Part shown: positions 52,144 through 60,676 of the stretch, piece after piece
How positions within the stretch are numbered: position 1 is the first letter of the stretch
How the letters are laid out: each line of letters starts with the position of its first letter
Assembly: GCF_024195295.1 (NCBI RefSeq)
Contig: NZ_JAMFTH010000003.1
Span: 193,501-257,500 of the forward strand
DNA from: Gilvimarinus xylanilyticus
GTDB lineage: Bacteria; Pseudomonadota; Gammaproteobacteria; Pseudomonadales; Cellvibrionaceae
Length of the DNA: 64,000 nucleotides
Direction of reading: 5' to 3'
Notes under the pieces: generated by a model
Told to the model about the DNA's origin: nothing
What the model saw: only the letters and a program-made list of their open reading frames with translations
The model's database searches: none
Program-made: the position numbers and the translations under genes

Positions 52144-52745
52144 TGCCGCAGCAAGTGGTACTGGCCAGCTCTAACCCCGGCAAGCTTAAAGAGTTTCAGC
52201 AACTGCTGGCCGATGTCGGTTTTGATGTATTGCCCCAGGGACAATTCGATGTCACGGATGCCGAAGAAACCGGCTTGAGCTTTGTGGAAAACGCCATTAT
52301 CAAAGCGCGCAACGCCTGCGTGGCAACCGGTTTGCCCGCGCTGGCCGATGACTCCGGCATAGAAGTAGACGCCCTGGAGGGACGCCCCGGCATCTACTCG
52401 GCGCGCTTTGCCGGCCCCGGCGCCACCAATGAGAGCAATAACGCCAAATTACTCGAACAACTGCAAGGCGTTGCTCCAGCCGCACGCACCGCCCGCTACC
52501 AGTGTGTCCTGGTGTATATGCGTCACGCCAACGACCCCACCCCCATTATCTGCCAGGGCAGCTGGGAGGGCAGGATTTTGGAGGCCCCCCAGGGCGATGG
52601 CGGATTCGGTTACGATCCGCTCTTTTACGTACCCAGCCACGAGTGTGCAGCCGCCGAGCTTAGCAAAGACGAAAAAGGCCGTATCAGCCATCGGGCGAAA
52701 GCGCTGCAAGCCCTGCTGCAAAACCTGAGCGAAACCTCTTCTTAG
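52143..52745 (+). CDS. rdgB: XTP/dITP diphosphatase
   Basis: A 200-residue HAM1-family pyrophosphatase that removes xanthosine and inosine triphosphates from the nucleotide pool. Motifs: LASSNPGKLKEF, ADDSGIEVDALEGRPGIYSARFAG, GFGYDPLFYVP and SKDEKGRISHRAKAL. The start overlaps the previous stop by one base. The 280 bases that follow hold no gene I can support and presumably carry the promoter of the GH16 gene. Confidence 0.95.
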   Translation: MPQQVVLASSNPGKLKEFQQLLADVGFDVLPQGQFDVTDAEETGLSFVENAIIKARNACVATGLPALADDSGIEVDALEGRPGIYSARFAGPGATNESNNAKLLEQLQGVAPAARTARYQCVLVYMRHANDPTPIICQGSWEGRILEAPQGDGGFGYDPLFYVPSHECAAAELSKDEKGRISHRAKALQALLQNLSETSS

Positions 52746-53025
52746 ACTTTCCCGTAATCACCGTTGGGCGTGCCGTTTAACCAACACACAAAGGGGCGCC
52801 CACTAATTTCCTACCGCTTTTGCACAAACTGACACCCGTCACTGTATTGCCTGTAAAAGGGCCACTTGCCACCTTCTCGCTCCGACCCAACCTGGGACGA
52901 CCCTTGACCACTGGGTATTCATAGTAACGCTACCACGCTCCGTATCGACTCGACTGGAGCGGGATAAAACAGCGGCCGGTCTATCTCTATACCGGCGGAC
53001 TTTGAACAATAATAAAGAGGTCACA

Positions 53026-56000
53026 ATGAAAGCAAATCTCGGTTTACCCTTTGCGGTGGGCGCACTAACGCTCACCCTAACGGCCTGCGGCGGCAATTCG
53101 GAGGGCGATGAGAACAGCTCCTCTATAGCCAGTTCGGTCGTTTCTTCCAGCGCGGGCGAAAACAGCTCGTCCTCGGTAGACAACTCAAGCGAATCTTCGG
53201 TCAGCTCTTCAAGTGTATCCAGCAGCGTATCGTCGGTCACTCTTAGCTCTTCGGACAGCAGCAGCTCAGTAAGCTCGGCCGTCAGCAGTAGCTCGGTCAG
53301 CTCGACATCCAGCGCCCAGTCGTCTAGCTCCAACGAAGATAGCTCCAGTAGTTCGGTTCAGTCTTCCAGCTCCTCGTCAACACCCACGACGGCCTGGAAC
53401 CTGGTGTGGCAAGACGAATTTGAAGGTGCCAGTATCGACACCACAAAGTGGGAACACGAGGTTAACTGCTGGGGCGGAGGCAACAACGAGCAACAGTGTT
53501 ACACCGATCGCGCCGACAACAGCTATGTGCAAGACGGCAAACTGCATATTGTCGCTCGCCAGGAAACCTTTAGCGGTCCGGCGGTTAATAACGAAAACCC
53601 CGATTACGACCCCAGCGACACCTCGGCCACTATGCCCTTCACCTCGGCTCGCTTACGTACCCGCAACAAAGCCGATTGGACCTACGGCCGCATGGAAATC
53701 AACGCCAAGTTGCCCCAGGGCGACGGCCTATGGCCCGCTATCTGGATGCTGCCCACTGACTCTGAATACGGCGGCTGGCCCCTGAGCGGTGAAATCGACA
53801 TTATGGAAGCGGTTAACCCCAATGCCGGTGGCGGTAATATCACCCACGGCACCCTACATTACGGCCAAGTGTGGCCCGGCAACTTAAACACTGGCAGTGC
53901 CTATACGCCACCGGCCAATGTCTGGGAGGAGTTTCATACCTACGCCATTGAGTGGGAGCAAGGCGAAATCCGTTGGTACGTCGACGACGTTCACTTTGCC
54001 ACCCAGACTCAGGACGATTGGTTTACCTATTACTGGGGCGGCCAGGAACATGGCTTCCAATTAGGCGCCGAGGACGCTCCTTTTGATCAAAACTTTCACT
54101 TGCTGTTAAACGTTGCAGTGGGCGGCAACTGGCCGGGTGCCCCAGATGGTACCGCCAGTTTCCCGCAGGCCATGGAAGTCGACTACGTGCGCGTCTACGA
54201 ATGCTCGGCCGACCCAGTCACCGGTAAAGGTTGCGCCACCGTGGATCCAGGGGCTAAAGATGTTACCGGTGCGGCTGCGCCCACGCCCGTCAGTGTGGAT
54301 TTATACAACGCAGGCCCCGCCAGCTTCACCTTCAACACTGTTGACGGTGAGGTCACCAACACTTTGGTGCCCGGTTTTTACGACAATGGAACCGGCAACG
54401 TCATCAGCACCCCGGATGCCACGGACGCCCAGGGCAATACTGTATGGGACGTTGAGTTTAACGGCCCGGGCAATGTGTTTTTATCAAGCGGTGACATGAG
54501 CGCTCACTACGAGGTCAACGACGGCTTAAAGTTCACCAACGTCGCCGACTATGGCGAACTGCGCTTCAGTATGTTGGTTCAGGCCATTGACCCAACCACC
54601 GAACTGCAGGTTAAGCTCGACAGTGTTTGGCCCAACGTTAGCTTCCATGCTATCGACGTGCCCACCGTGGGCGAGTGGACTCAGGTCTCGGTAGCCATCA
54701 ACCAGCTAGCGCCCAACAACATCGAGTCCGGAGAAGCAAACCTGGGCCAACTGGTTAACGCGTTTGTGCTAGAAGCCTCGGGCGGTACCGCCCATGTGCA
54801 ACTGGCCGACATTCAGCTGAACTGCTTAAGCCCCTGTGGGGTGGACCCTGTCCTGGCGTCGGTAAGCGATACTCTGACCGAGCAGTTCGACATTTTTGCC
54901 AATGGCATGCCCGGCGCCAACTGGGACTTTGGCGTGGGCACCTGGGATAACAACTCTGGCCGCGTTAGCACCGAAGTGGTTAACGACGTAGACCGTGGCG
55001 ATGTTCTGGATATTAACTTTGCCGAAACCGGCGAAAACGGCTTGGCATTTATTCAATCCACCACCACCAAAAACGCCCGCGCCTTTGCCAGCAATGGCAA
55101 GCTGCGTTTTGACATTAAGGTGCTTGATTACGGCACCAACACCGGCGGCATTGTGGTTAAAGCTGAAAGCGGCCCGGGTGTTAGCACGGGCGATTACGTG
55201 ATCGAACGTGTACCTGAGGATGTTTGGACCACACTCACCATTGATATCGCCGACCTACTGGCCGCCCCTGGTGGCAGTGGCTTTAATATCGACGCCTTTA
55301 ATACACCGTTTGTGATTTTACCTGCTTGGAACGATCAGGGCGGTGTGCATTTGCGCGTCGATAACATCGAGTGGATTGACGGCAGCGGCTCTGCCGAGCC
55401 TAGCATTGACGCCTTAGAGGCCCCCTTTACGGTTTACGACCAAGGCGCACCAGGCCCCGAGTGGGACTTTGGCGTGGGTAAATGGGACAACGACACCGGC
55501 CACGTCGGTATCAGTACGGTAGCCGATAGCGCGCGAGGCAATGTACTGCAACTGGACTTTAGCGACAGTGGTAACAACGGCTTGGCGTTTGTCCAGTCAA
55601 CCCAGGCGAAAGATCTGAGCGCCTTCGCCAGTGATGGGCAGTTAGTGTTCGACTTAAAAGTGCTCGACTTTGGAAGCAACACTCAAGGCTTGGTGGTTAA
55701 ACTGGAGAGCGGCCCCGGGGTAGGTACTGGCGACTATGTTATCCACACCCCCATTGCCGGTGTCTGGACCGAGTACACCATCGATATTGCCGACTTGCTA
55801 GGCCATACAGGCACTCACGGCGACTTCGATATCAGCGCGATGAACACTCCCTTTACTATCTTGCCGGTATGGGGCGATCAGGCCGGCGTGCAATTGCAGC
55901 TTGATAACGTGCGCTGGGTGTTCGAAACATCGACGAGTTCATCCTCAAGCAGCTCATCAAGCAGTGCGGGCACCGGTTCGTCCAGCTCTAGCTCAGAAAG

Positions 56001-58158
56001 CTTCAGTTCTATTTCTAGCTCGTCCAGTACTAGCTCGGAAGGCCCAAGCTCCAGCTCTAGCAGCTCATCCAGCACCGATAGCACCGTGCCTGAGACCCTC
56101 GACTCAGGTTGGGAATTAGTGTGGAACGATGAGTTTAACGGCACCGACATCGACGGCACGAAGTGGGAGCACGAAGTTAACTGCTGGGGCGGCGGCAACA
56201 ACGAAGCCCAGTGCTACACCGATGACTCAGCGAACAGCTATGTCGAAGACAGCCTGCTGCACATCGCCGCGATCTATGAACCCGGACAAGTATGTGGCCC
56301 GGCGACTAACCAAGAGGACCCCAACTACAATCCAGCCGATACATCGGTCTGTAAAGACTACTCATCGGCCCGCCTACGCACCCGAGGCAAAGCCGATTGG
56401 CAGTACGGCCGTATGGAGATCCGCGCAAAAATGCCGCAAGGCGTGGGCGTATGGCCCGCTCTGTGGATGCTACCCAGCGACAACATTTACGGTGCATGGC
56501 CACACAGTGGCGAAATCGATATCTTTGAGGCATTCCAACCTGGCGTTTCAGGCCCTGCCCCTACCGGTGCCGCCAACGAGATGCACGGCACCTTGCACTA
56601 TGGGTTCGCCTGGCCTTGGAACCAGTACAGTGGCGCCGGCTACGAGCCACCCACAAACATCTGGGATGACTTTTACACCTACGCCGTAGAGTGGGAAGAG
56701 GGCGAGATCCGCTGGTATGTAGACGACGTACTGTTTGCCCGCAACACTGGCAACTGGTTTATCTACTACTGGGGCGGCCAAGAGGTAGGCTATCAAGTCG
56801 GTGAAGACGCACAGCCGTTCGATCAAGCCTTTCATATGCTTTTGAATGTAGCGCTGGGCAACGGCGAATACATTGATCTGCCAACGTTTACCGATACCCG
56901 CACCATGACCGTAGACTATGTGCGTGTATACGAGTGCGCCCACGACCCGGTGACTGGCAAAGGCTGTGAAAGCGCAGCAGATGACAGAGACGTCACCAAC
57001 ATTGTCGGCCATCTACCGCCTGCGGATGCGCGCGATGAGCTGGTGCTTTACAGCGGCGCCGACGGTGGCATTCAGACCCTGAGCTTCGACGTAAACGGAA
57101 CCACGGTGCAAAACCCTCTGCAATACGCCGAATGGAATGACAGTGGTGCGCTCGCCTCGAACCCCAGCGCTGCCCCAATTGATGATGGCTCGGGCAGCAC
57201 TACCGTGTGGGACTTGCAGTTCAATAATACAGGTGCTGCTGTTGCTTGGTTAGCGTCGGACGCTATGAGCAGTTATCCAGGGGTAGAGGCAGGCTTTAAC
57301 TTTGGCAGTGATCCTTTGCATAACCGGCCCCGCAACCTGGGTGAGTTTAAGTTTGATATTTGGGTTGAAGCGGCTAATATCGGCAGCAAACTGGTTGTTA
57401 AGCTGGGCTCAGGCTTTCCCGACCTTAGTATCGAAGACGTCGACCTCACGGCGGATATGGTGGGCAAGTGGACACCCGTTTCGGTGCGCTTTTACAGCCT
57501 GCGCCAGGCCGAAGGCTCGTGGTCGCAAGTCGACTGGTCGTCAGTAATGCGCCCCATCGAGTTAGAGCTTCTGGGCGGCGCCGCCCATATCCAGCTGGAT
57601 AATATTCGCATCGCCTGCTTGGAGGATTGCGCCATTGAACCCAAGTTGGCACCGGTAACCATCACTGACGACATGGACGTATTCGTCAACGGCTTAGCGG
57701 CCGATTGGGGTAATCCAGGATTCGGTGTTTGGCAGGCAGAGGGGCAAATAATCAACCTTGACGCCACAGTAACCGATGCCGATAAAGGCACCGTGCTGCA
57801 AGCGGAGTTTACCCAAAATAATATGGGCACCTTCTACATTCAGGATGCTGCGGCCAAAGACTTAAGCGCCTTTGCTAACGGCAACCTGGTGTTTGACCTC
57901 AAAGTCGTGAGTAACAGTGGCAATAGCGACGGCTTTTTGGTCAAGGTAGAGTCAACCGGGGGCAACTCAAGCAATGAAGTCCCGGTCCCCCTGCCTGCGG
58001 GCAACGACTGGACCACGATAAGCGTGCCTTTTACCGAACTGGCTAACGGGGCCTTTGATTTGGAAAAGGTCAATACGCCCTTTTCCATGTGGCCCGTATT
58101 CGGGCAACAACAGGTCACTTTCCAAATCGCGAATCTGCGCTGGGAACTGCCCGACTGA
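53026..58158 (+). CDS. Lipoprotein with two GH16 laminarinase domains and repeated beta-sandwich modules
   Basis: A 1711-residue surface enzyme. ATG 53026 has AAGAGG five bases upstream and starts a lipoprotein signal with LTAC. A Ser-rich linker (~27-122) leads to GH16-1 (~124-392), with catalytic E256-I-D258-I-M-E261. Then come module A (~415-610) and two copies of module B (~615-965), each ending in a DN(V/I)xW-type strand like galactose-binding or ExoP C-terminal domains. A second Ser linker (~968-1021) leads to GH16-2 (~1029-1305; E1163, D1165, E1168), a second A and a third B. Expected to cleave beta-1,3-glucans at the cell surface. The twin layout is unusual. Confidence 0.9.
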   Translation: MKANLGLPFAVGALTLTLTACGGNSEGDENSSSIASSVVSSSAGENSSSSVDNSSESSVSSSSVSSSVSSVTLSSSDSSSSVSSAVSSSSVSSTSSAQSSSSNEDSSSSSVQSSSSSSTPTTAWNLVWQDEFEGASIDTTKWEHEVNCWGGGNNEQQCYTDRADNSYVQDGKLHIVARQETFSGPAVNNENPDYDPSDTSATMPFTSARLRTRNKADWTYGRMEINAKLPQGDGLWPAIWMLPTDSEYGGWPLSGEIDIMEAVNPNAGGGNITHGTLHYGQVWPGNLNTGSAYTPPANVWEEFHTYAIEWEQGEIRWYVDDVHFATQTQDDWFTYYWGGQEHGFQLGAEDAPFDQNFHLLLNVAVGGNWPGAPDGTASFPQAMEVDYVRVYECSADPVTGKGCATVDPGAKDVTGAAAPTPVSVDLYNAGPASFTFNTVDGEVTNTLVPGFYDNGTGNVISTPDATDAQGNTVWDVEFNGPGNVFLSSGDMSAHYEVNDGLKFTNVADYGELRFSMLVQAIDPTTELQVKLDSVWPNVSFHAIDVPTVGEWTQVSVAINQLAPNNIESGEANLGQLVNAFVLEASGGTAHVQLADIQLNCLSPCGVDPVLASVSDTLTEQFDIFANGMPGANWDFGVGTWDNNSGRVSTEVVNDVDRGDVLDINFAETGENGLAFIQSTTTKNARAFASNGKLRFDIKVLDYGTNTGGIVVKAESGPGVSTGDYVIERVPEDVWTTLTIDIADLLAAPGGSGFNIDAFNTPFVILPAWNDQGGVHLRVDNIEWIDGSGSAEPSIDALEAPFTVYDQGAPGPEWDFGVGKWDNDTGHVGISTVADSARGNVLQLDFSDSGNNGLAFVQSTQAKDLSAFASDGQLVFDLKVLDFGSNTQGLVVKLESGPGVGTGDYVIHTPIAGVWTEYTIDIADLLGHTGTHGDFDISAMNTPFTILPVWGDQAGVQLQLDNVRWVFETSTSSSSSSSSSSAGTGSSSSSSESFSSISSSSSTSSEGPSSSSSSSSSTDSTVPETLDSGWELVWNDEFNGTDIDGTKWEHEVNCWGGGNNEAQCYTDDSANSYVEDSLLHIAAIYEPGQVCGPATNQEDPNYNPADTSVCKDYSSARLRTRGKADWQYGRMEIRAKMPQGVGVWPALWMLPSDNIYGAWPHSGEIDIFEAFQPGVSGPAPTGAANEMHGTLHYGFAWPWNQYSGAGYEPPTNIWDDFYTYAVEWEEGEIRWYVDDVLFARNTGNWFIYYWGGQEVGYQVGEDAQPFDQAFHMLLNVALGNGEYIDLPTFTDTRTMTVDYVRVYECAHDPVTGKGCESAADDRDVTNIVGHLPPADARDELVLYSGADGGIQTLSFDVNGTTVQNPLQYAEWNDSGALASNPSAAPIDDGSGSTTVWDLQFNNTGAAVAWLASDAMSSYPGVEAGFNFGSDPLHNRPRNLGEFKFDIWVEAANIGSKLVVKLGSGFPDLSIEDVDLTADMVGKWTPVSVRFYSLRQAEGSWSQVDWSSVMRPIELELLGGAAHIQLDNIRIACLEDCAIEPKLAPVTITDDMDVFVNGLAADWGNPGFGVWQAEGQIINLDATVTDADKGTVLQAEFTQNNMGTFYIQDAAAKDLSAFANGNLVFDLKVVSNSGNSDGFLVKVESTGGNSSNEVPVPLPAGNDWTTISVPFTELANGAFDLEKVNTPFSMWPVFGQQQVTFQIANLRWELPD

Positions 58159-58212
58159 TAACCGGGGCATAAGACCTTTTAATGCCAACAGGGAGGTTGG
58201 CTCAACTGATAC

Positions 58213-58247
58213 AAAAAGGGCCCGCAAACCGAGTTTGCGGGCCCTTT
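58213..58247. terminator. Rho-independent bidirectional terminator
   Basis: GGGCCCGCAAAC, loop, then GTTTGCGGGCCC followed by TTTT on the plus strand and preceded by AAAAA, which gives a T-run on the minus strand. It serves both the GH16 gene and the convergent hopJ-family gene. Confidence 0.92.
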
Positions 58248-58267
58248 TCTCGGGCTGCGACTTGCAG

Positions 58268-58612
58268 CTATTTCAAGGTAAGGGGTTCGCCCTCAAAGTG
58301 AACGCCGTCCCAGCCGTGCTGAATAAAATTGCGAATATTACCGTGGTCTGTGCCCTCGGGGTGCTGCAATACATCCTCGCGGTAGAACTTGCCAAAACAG
58401 GCCAGAGTTTGCGCCTCGGTCAGGCCGTGCAGCTGGCCAAATGCCAGTATCTTGCACGATCCCTGATTCTCATCCGCACTGTTGCTCAAATCACCGTTGC
58501 GAAACGCCGTAGCCTGATGTTGGTAATAGGCGTCAATCACCGCCATTGTCTCGCTAAACTCGACATTGAGCGGCTCTTCGGTCAATTTGTGGATAAACAT
58601 TTCCAGCGTCAT
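58268..58612 (-). CDS. HopJ family protein
   Basis: A 114-residue protein of the HopJ family. Segments FSETMAVIDAYYQHQATAFRNGDLSNSA, CKILAFGQLHGLTEAQTLACFGKFYREDVL and GTDHGNIRNFIQHGWDGVHFEG are characteristic. The name comes from a Pseudomonas type III effector screen, but free-living bacteria without such secretion carry it too, so effector function should not be assumed. Role unknown. Confidence 0.85.
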   Translation of the reverse strand: MTLEMFIHKLTEEPLNVEFSETMAVIDAYYQHQATAFRNGDLSNSADENQGSCKILAFGQLHGLTEAQTLACFGKFYREDVLQHPEGTDHGNIRNFIQHGWDGVHFEGEPLTLK

Positions 58613-58669
58613 GGCGTACCTCGTATAACGTTAAACCGCTATTTTAGAGCTACGGCCCGCCGGGAACAA

Positions 58670-59101
58670 TCAGCCGTCGTCGCTAAAGCGACTGCTTAGG
58701 GTTCCCTGAGCGCTGGAGATCTCTGTGGCGTCATGAGCCAAACTTAACTGCGCACTGAACACCGCGCAGCGATGCTGAGCCCCTTCGATGCTGACGATTA
58801 CGTGCAAAGGCTCGCCCCGCCAAGCGCGTAAATGATTGATTTCCAGCTCACTAATGTCGCACTCGCCCAAGCTTTCAGGGCACGCTAACTGAGCGGCACA
58901 ATCGACCAAGCTGGGCAGCACACTCTTTAACAGTGAGGGGGAGCAGTTTAGTCCGGGCTTTGTCGCAACATCCAAAACCGCCGAGACACCGGGAAAATAA
59001 CTGGCCTGAATGGCAAAAAACGCACTGGCCGGGTGAGACTCCACCCATTGGTTGGGTGTATAGGCGTGAGTGTTGATTTCTGTGGGCATGGGTAATGACA
59101 T
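58670..59101 (-). CDS. Hotdog-fold-like protein (possible thioesterase)
   Basis: A 143-residue protein. The pattern of a helix-containing first half (LLKSVLPSLVDCAAQLACPES) then ISELEINHLRAWRGEPLHVIVSIEGAQHRCAVFSAQLS resembles the strands of hotdog-fold acyl-CoA thioesterases. Catalytic residues are not obvious. No strong family call. It lies between the hopJ gene and the AraC regulator on the same strand. Confidence 0.45.
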   Translation of the reverse strand: MSLPMPTEINTHAYTPNQWVESHPASAFFAIQASYFPGVSAVLDVATKPGLNCSPSLLKSVLPSLVDCAAQLACPESLGECDISELEINHLRAWRGEPLHVIVSIEGAQHRCAVFSAQLSLAHDATEISSAQGTLSSRFSDDG

Positions 59102-59253
59102 AGCAACCTCTGTATTTTGTTTTTGGTTATTTTGCGTCTCTCGGCTCTAAGACTAGAAAAAACAGAGGTTAAGGACTAATGCTATTGGGATTTTCACTGC
59201 GAGAAGTGCAAAAGTTGAAGATTTAGGACCGATTTTCTTATTTCTGATGAACT

Positions 59254-60420
59254 TTAACTATCACCTCTTTCGCCCTTATAAATCCCCCTAAAGGCTTTAG
59301 GGGTACAACCATACTCATCTTTAAACAATTTGTTGAAATACGAGACATTCTTGTAACCCACCGAATAAGCAATTTCGGCAATGCTGGGGTCGGCGCCGTC
59401 CGACAAGAGTCGGGCCGCCTCAGTCAGGCGGACCTTGTTTAAATATCCCGTAAAGGTATAGCCCAGCTCCGCCTTGAGAATCGAGTTGATTTTGCCGCGT
59501 CCCACTCCCGTTGCCGAGGCAATTCCATCGAGGTTCAGCTCGCTGTTCGGGTACTCGGTGGCCAGATAACGTAATATCGCTTCTTTATCGCGATCCTGAC
59601 GTGGCTCTACCGACAGCTGCTGATACGCCACCAGGGGCCGGTCTTTTTGCAATTTCAATTTAAGGGCTTCGGTAAGCGCCCGCGTGTGTGCACGGAATAG
59701 CCAAATAATAGCCAGCAACCAGACCAGCCCCAATATACCGGCGAGTAAATAGAGATAACGCCAGTCCCGTCCGCGCAACTCCAGCGCGTTAATTTGCACC
59801 CGTGCCGAATCCACCATGGGGCTTTGATGGGTCGAGCCAAACACCAGACGAGGCACCCGGTTAAGCTGGTAATCAAGCATCGACAACTTTAGCTCGAACT
59901 TATCCAGCCACCATTGCGGCGTTTCCAGGCGGGTCAAGTCCAGCTCAACGCTGGACCAATGTTGGTCACAGGAAAAGTAAGTCGCCGGAGAGCGGTAGCT
60001 CAGCATATCCCCCTCGCGGGTAATACCCTCTTCAAATGTGTGCGCGGCAAAGGCCAGAACATTGGCGGGGGCGCATTTTACGTTAAAGCTAAGGGTGTGA
60101 TAGCCGGTCAAATCCAACAGGGTCGCCTCGCCCGCGGCATCGACAAAGTTGAGCAAAACTCCGGCGTAAGGGTATTCGGCAACATCGGATAAGCTAAACG
60201 AATAGTCCAGACTGTAGCGATCATCGTGCACCTGCACACCCGAGCGCCCCCCCTGATACTGGTCAGTTTCGGGGCTTAGATGCCAGGCGAATTCACTGTC
60301 AGCGGCCGGCAGCAACACCCGCGAAGAGAAGGTGTTGCGGATACACCACACACTGACCAATGCACTGAACAGTAAAAGGCCAAGCAGCAGAGCGAGCATT
60401 TTTTTATAAAACTGGAGCAT
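59254..60420 (-). CDS. Membrane-anchored AraC-family regulator with periplasmic sensor region
   Basis: A 388-residue protein. TM1 at ~7-28 (MLALLLGLLLFSALVSVW) and TM2 near ~228-250 (YLYLLAGILGLVWLLAIIWLF) enclose a ~195-residue periplasmic beta-rich region (LDLTGYHTLSFNVKC, VELDLTRLETPQWW) like a carbohydrate-binding sandwich. The C terminus (~285-385) has two helix-turn-helix motifs (LNLDGIASATGVGRGKINSIL; IAEIAYSVGYKNVSYFNKLFKDEYG) of AraC type. It may sense sugars in the periplasm and control polysaccharide genes such as the GH16 lipoprotein nearby; that is inference. The start at 60420 follows from the hydrophobic leader; upstream extension runs toward the riboswitch. Confidence 0.8.
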   Translation of the reverse strand: MLQFYKKMLALLLGLLLFSALVSVWCIRNTFSSRVLLPAADSEFAWHLSPETDQYQGGRSGVQVHDDRYSLDYSFSLSDVAEYPYAGVLLNFVDAAGEATLLDLTGYHTLSFNVKCAPANVLAFAAHTFEEGITREGDMLSYRSPATYFSCDQHWSSVELDLTRLETPQWWLDKFELKLSMLDYQLNRVPRLVFGSTHQSPMVDSARVQINALELRGRDWRYLYLLAGILGLVWLLAIIWLFRAHTRALTEALKLKLQKDRPLVAYQQLSVEPRQDRDKEAILRYLATEYPNSELNLDGIASATGVGRGKINSILKAELGYTFTGYLNKVRLTEAARLLSDGADPSIAEIAYSVGYKNVSYFNKLFKDEYGCTPKAFRGIYKGERGDS

Positions 60421-60534
60421 TATTGACCGAGTCGCGTTGTTGTCGTCGCTTATCCTACCGGTATTTGCCCCATCCGAATAGCGCCCCACGTCAGTGGTTT
60501 GGCAGAGCGCGGCAATAGGCGTAAAATACCGCCT

Positions 60535-60625
60535 CACAATCCTCGGGGTGGCCCGCACCTTAGGCCTGAGAAAGACCCGTTGAACCTGATCCGGTTAATG
60601 CCGGCGTAGGGATAGGACACTCCTC
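60535..60625 (+). promoter_or_regulatory. TPP riboswitch (THI element)
   Basis: The conserved thi-box core is present: TCGGGGTG, then GGCCTGAGAAAGACCC, then TGAACCTGATCCGGTTAATG and CCGGCGTAGGGA. It lies about 50 bases before the TonB-dependent receptor gene on the same strand. Thiamine pyrophosphate binding would lower expression of the downstream uptake operon. Confidence 0.95.
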
Positions 60626-60676
60626 ATATCCGCGCTTATTTCGCATGCCGGGTCTCCTGTTGCTGTTGGAGACTCT

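Noticed and set aside
52839-53333. Leu/Glu-rich minus-strand frame opposite the GH16 gene start
   Set aside because: It is the complement of the serine-codon-rich linker and lacks any start signal.
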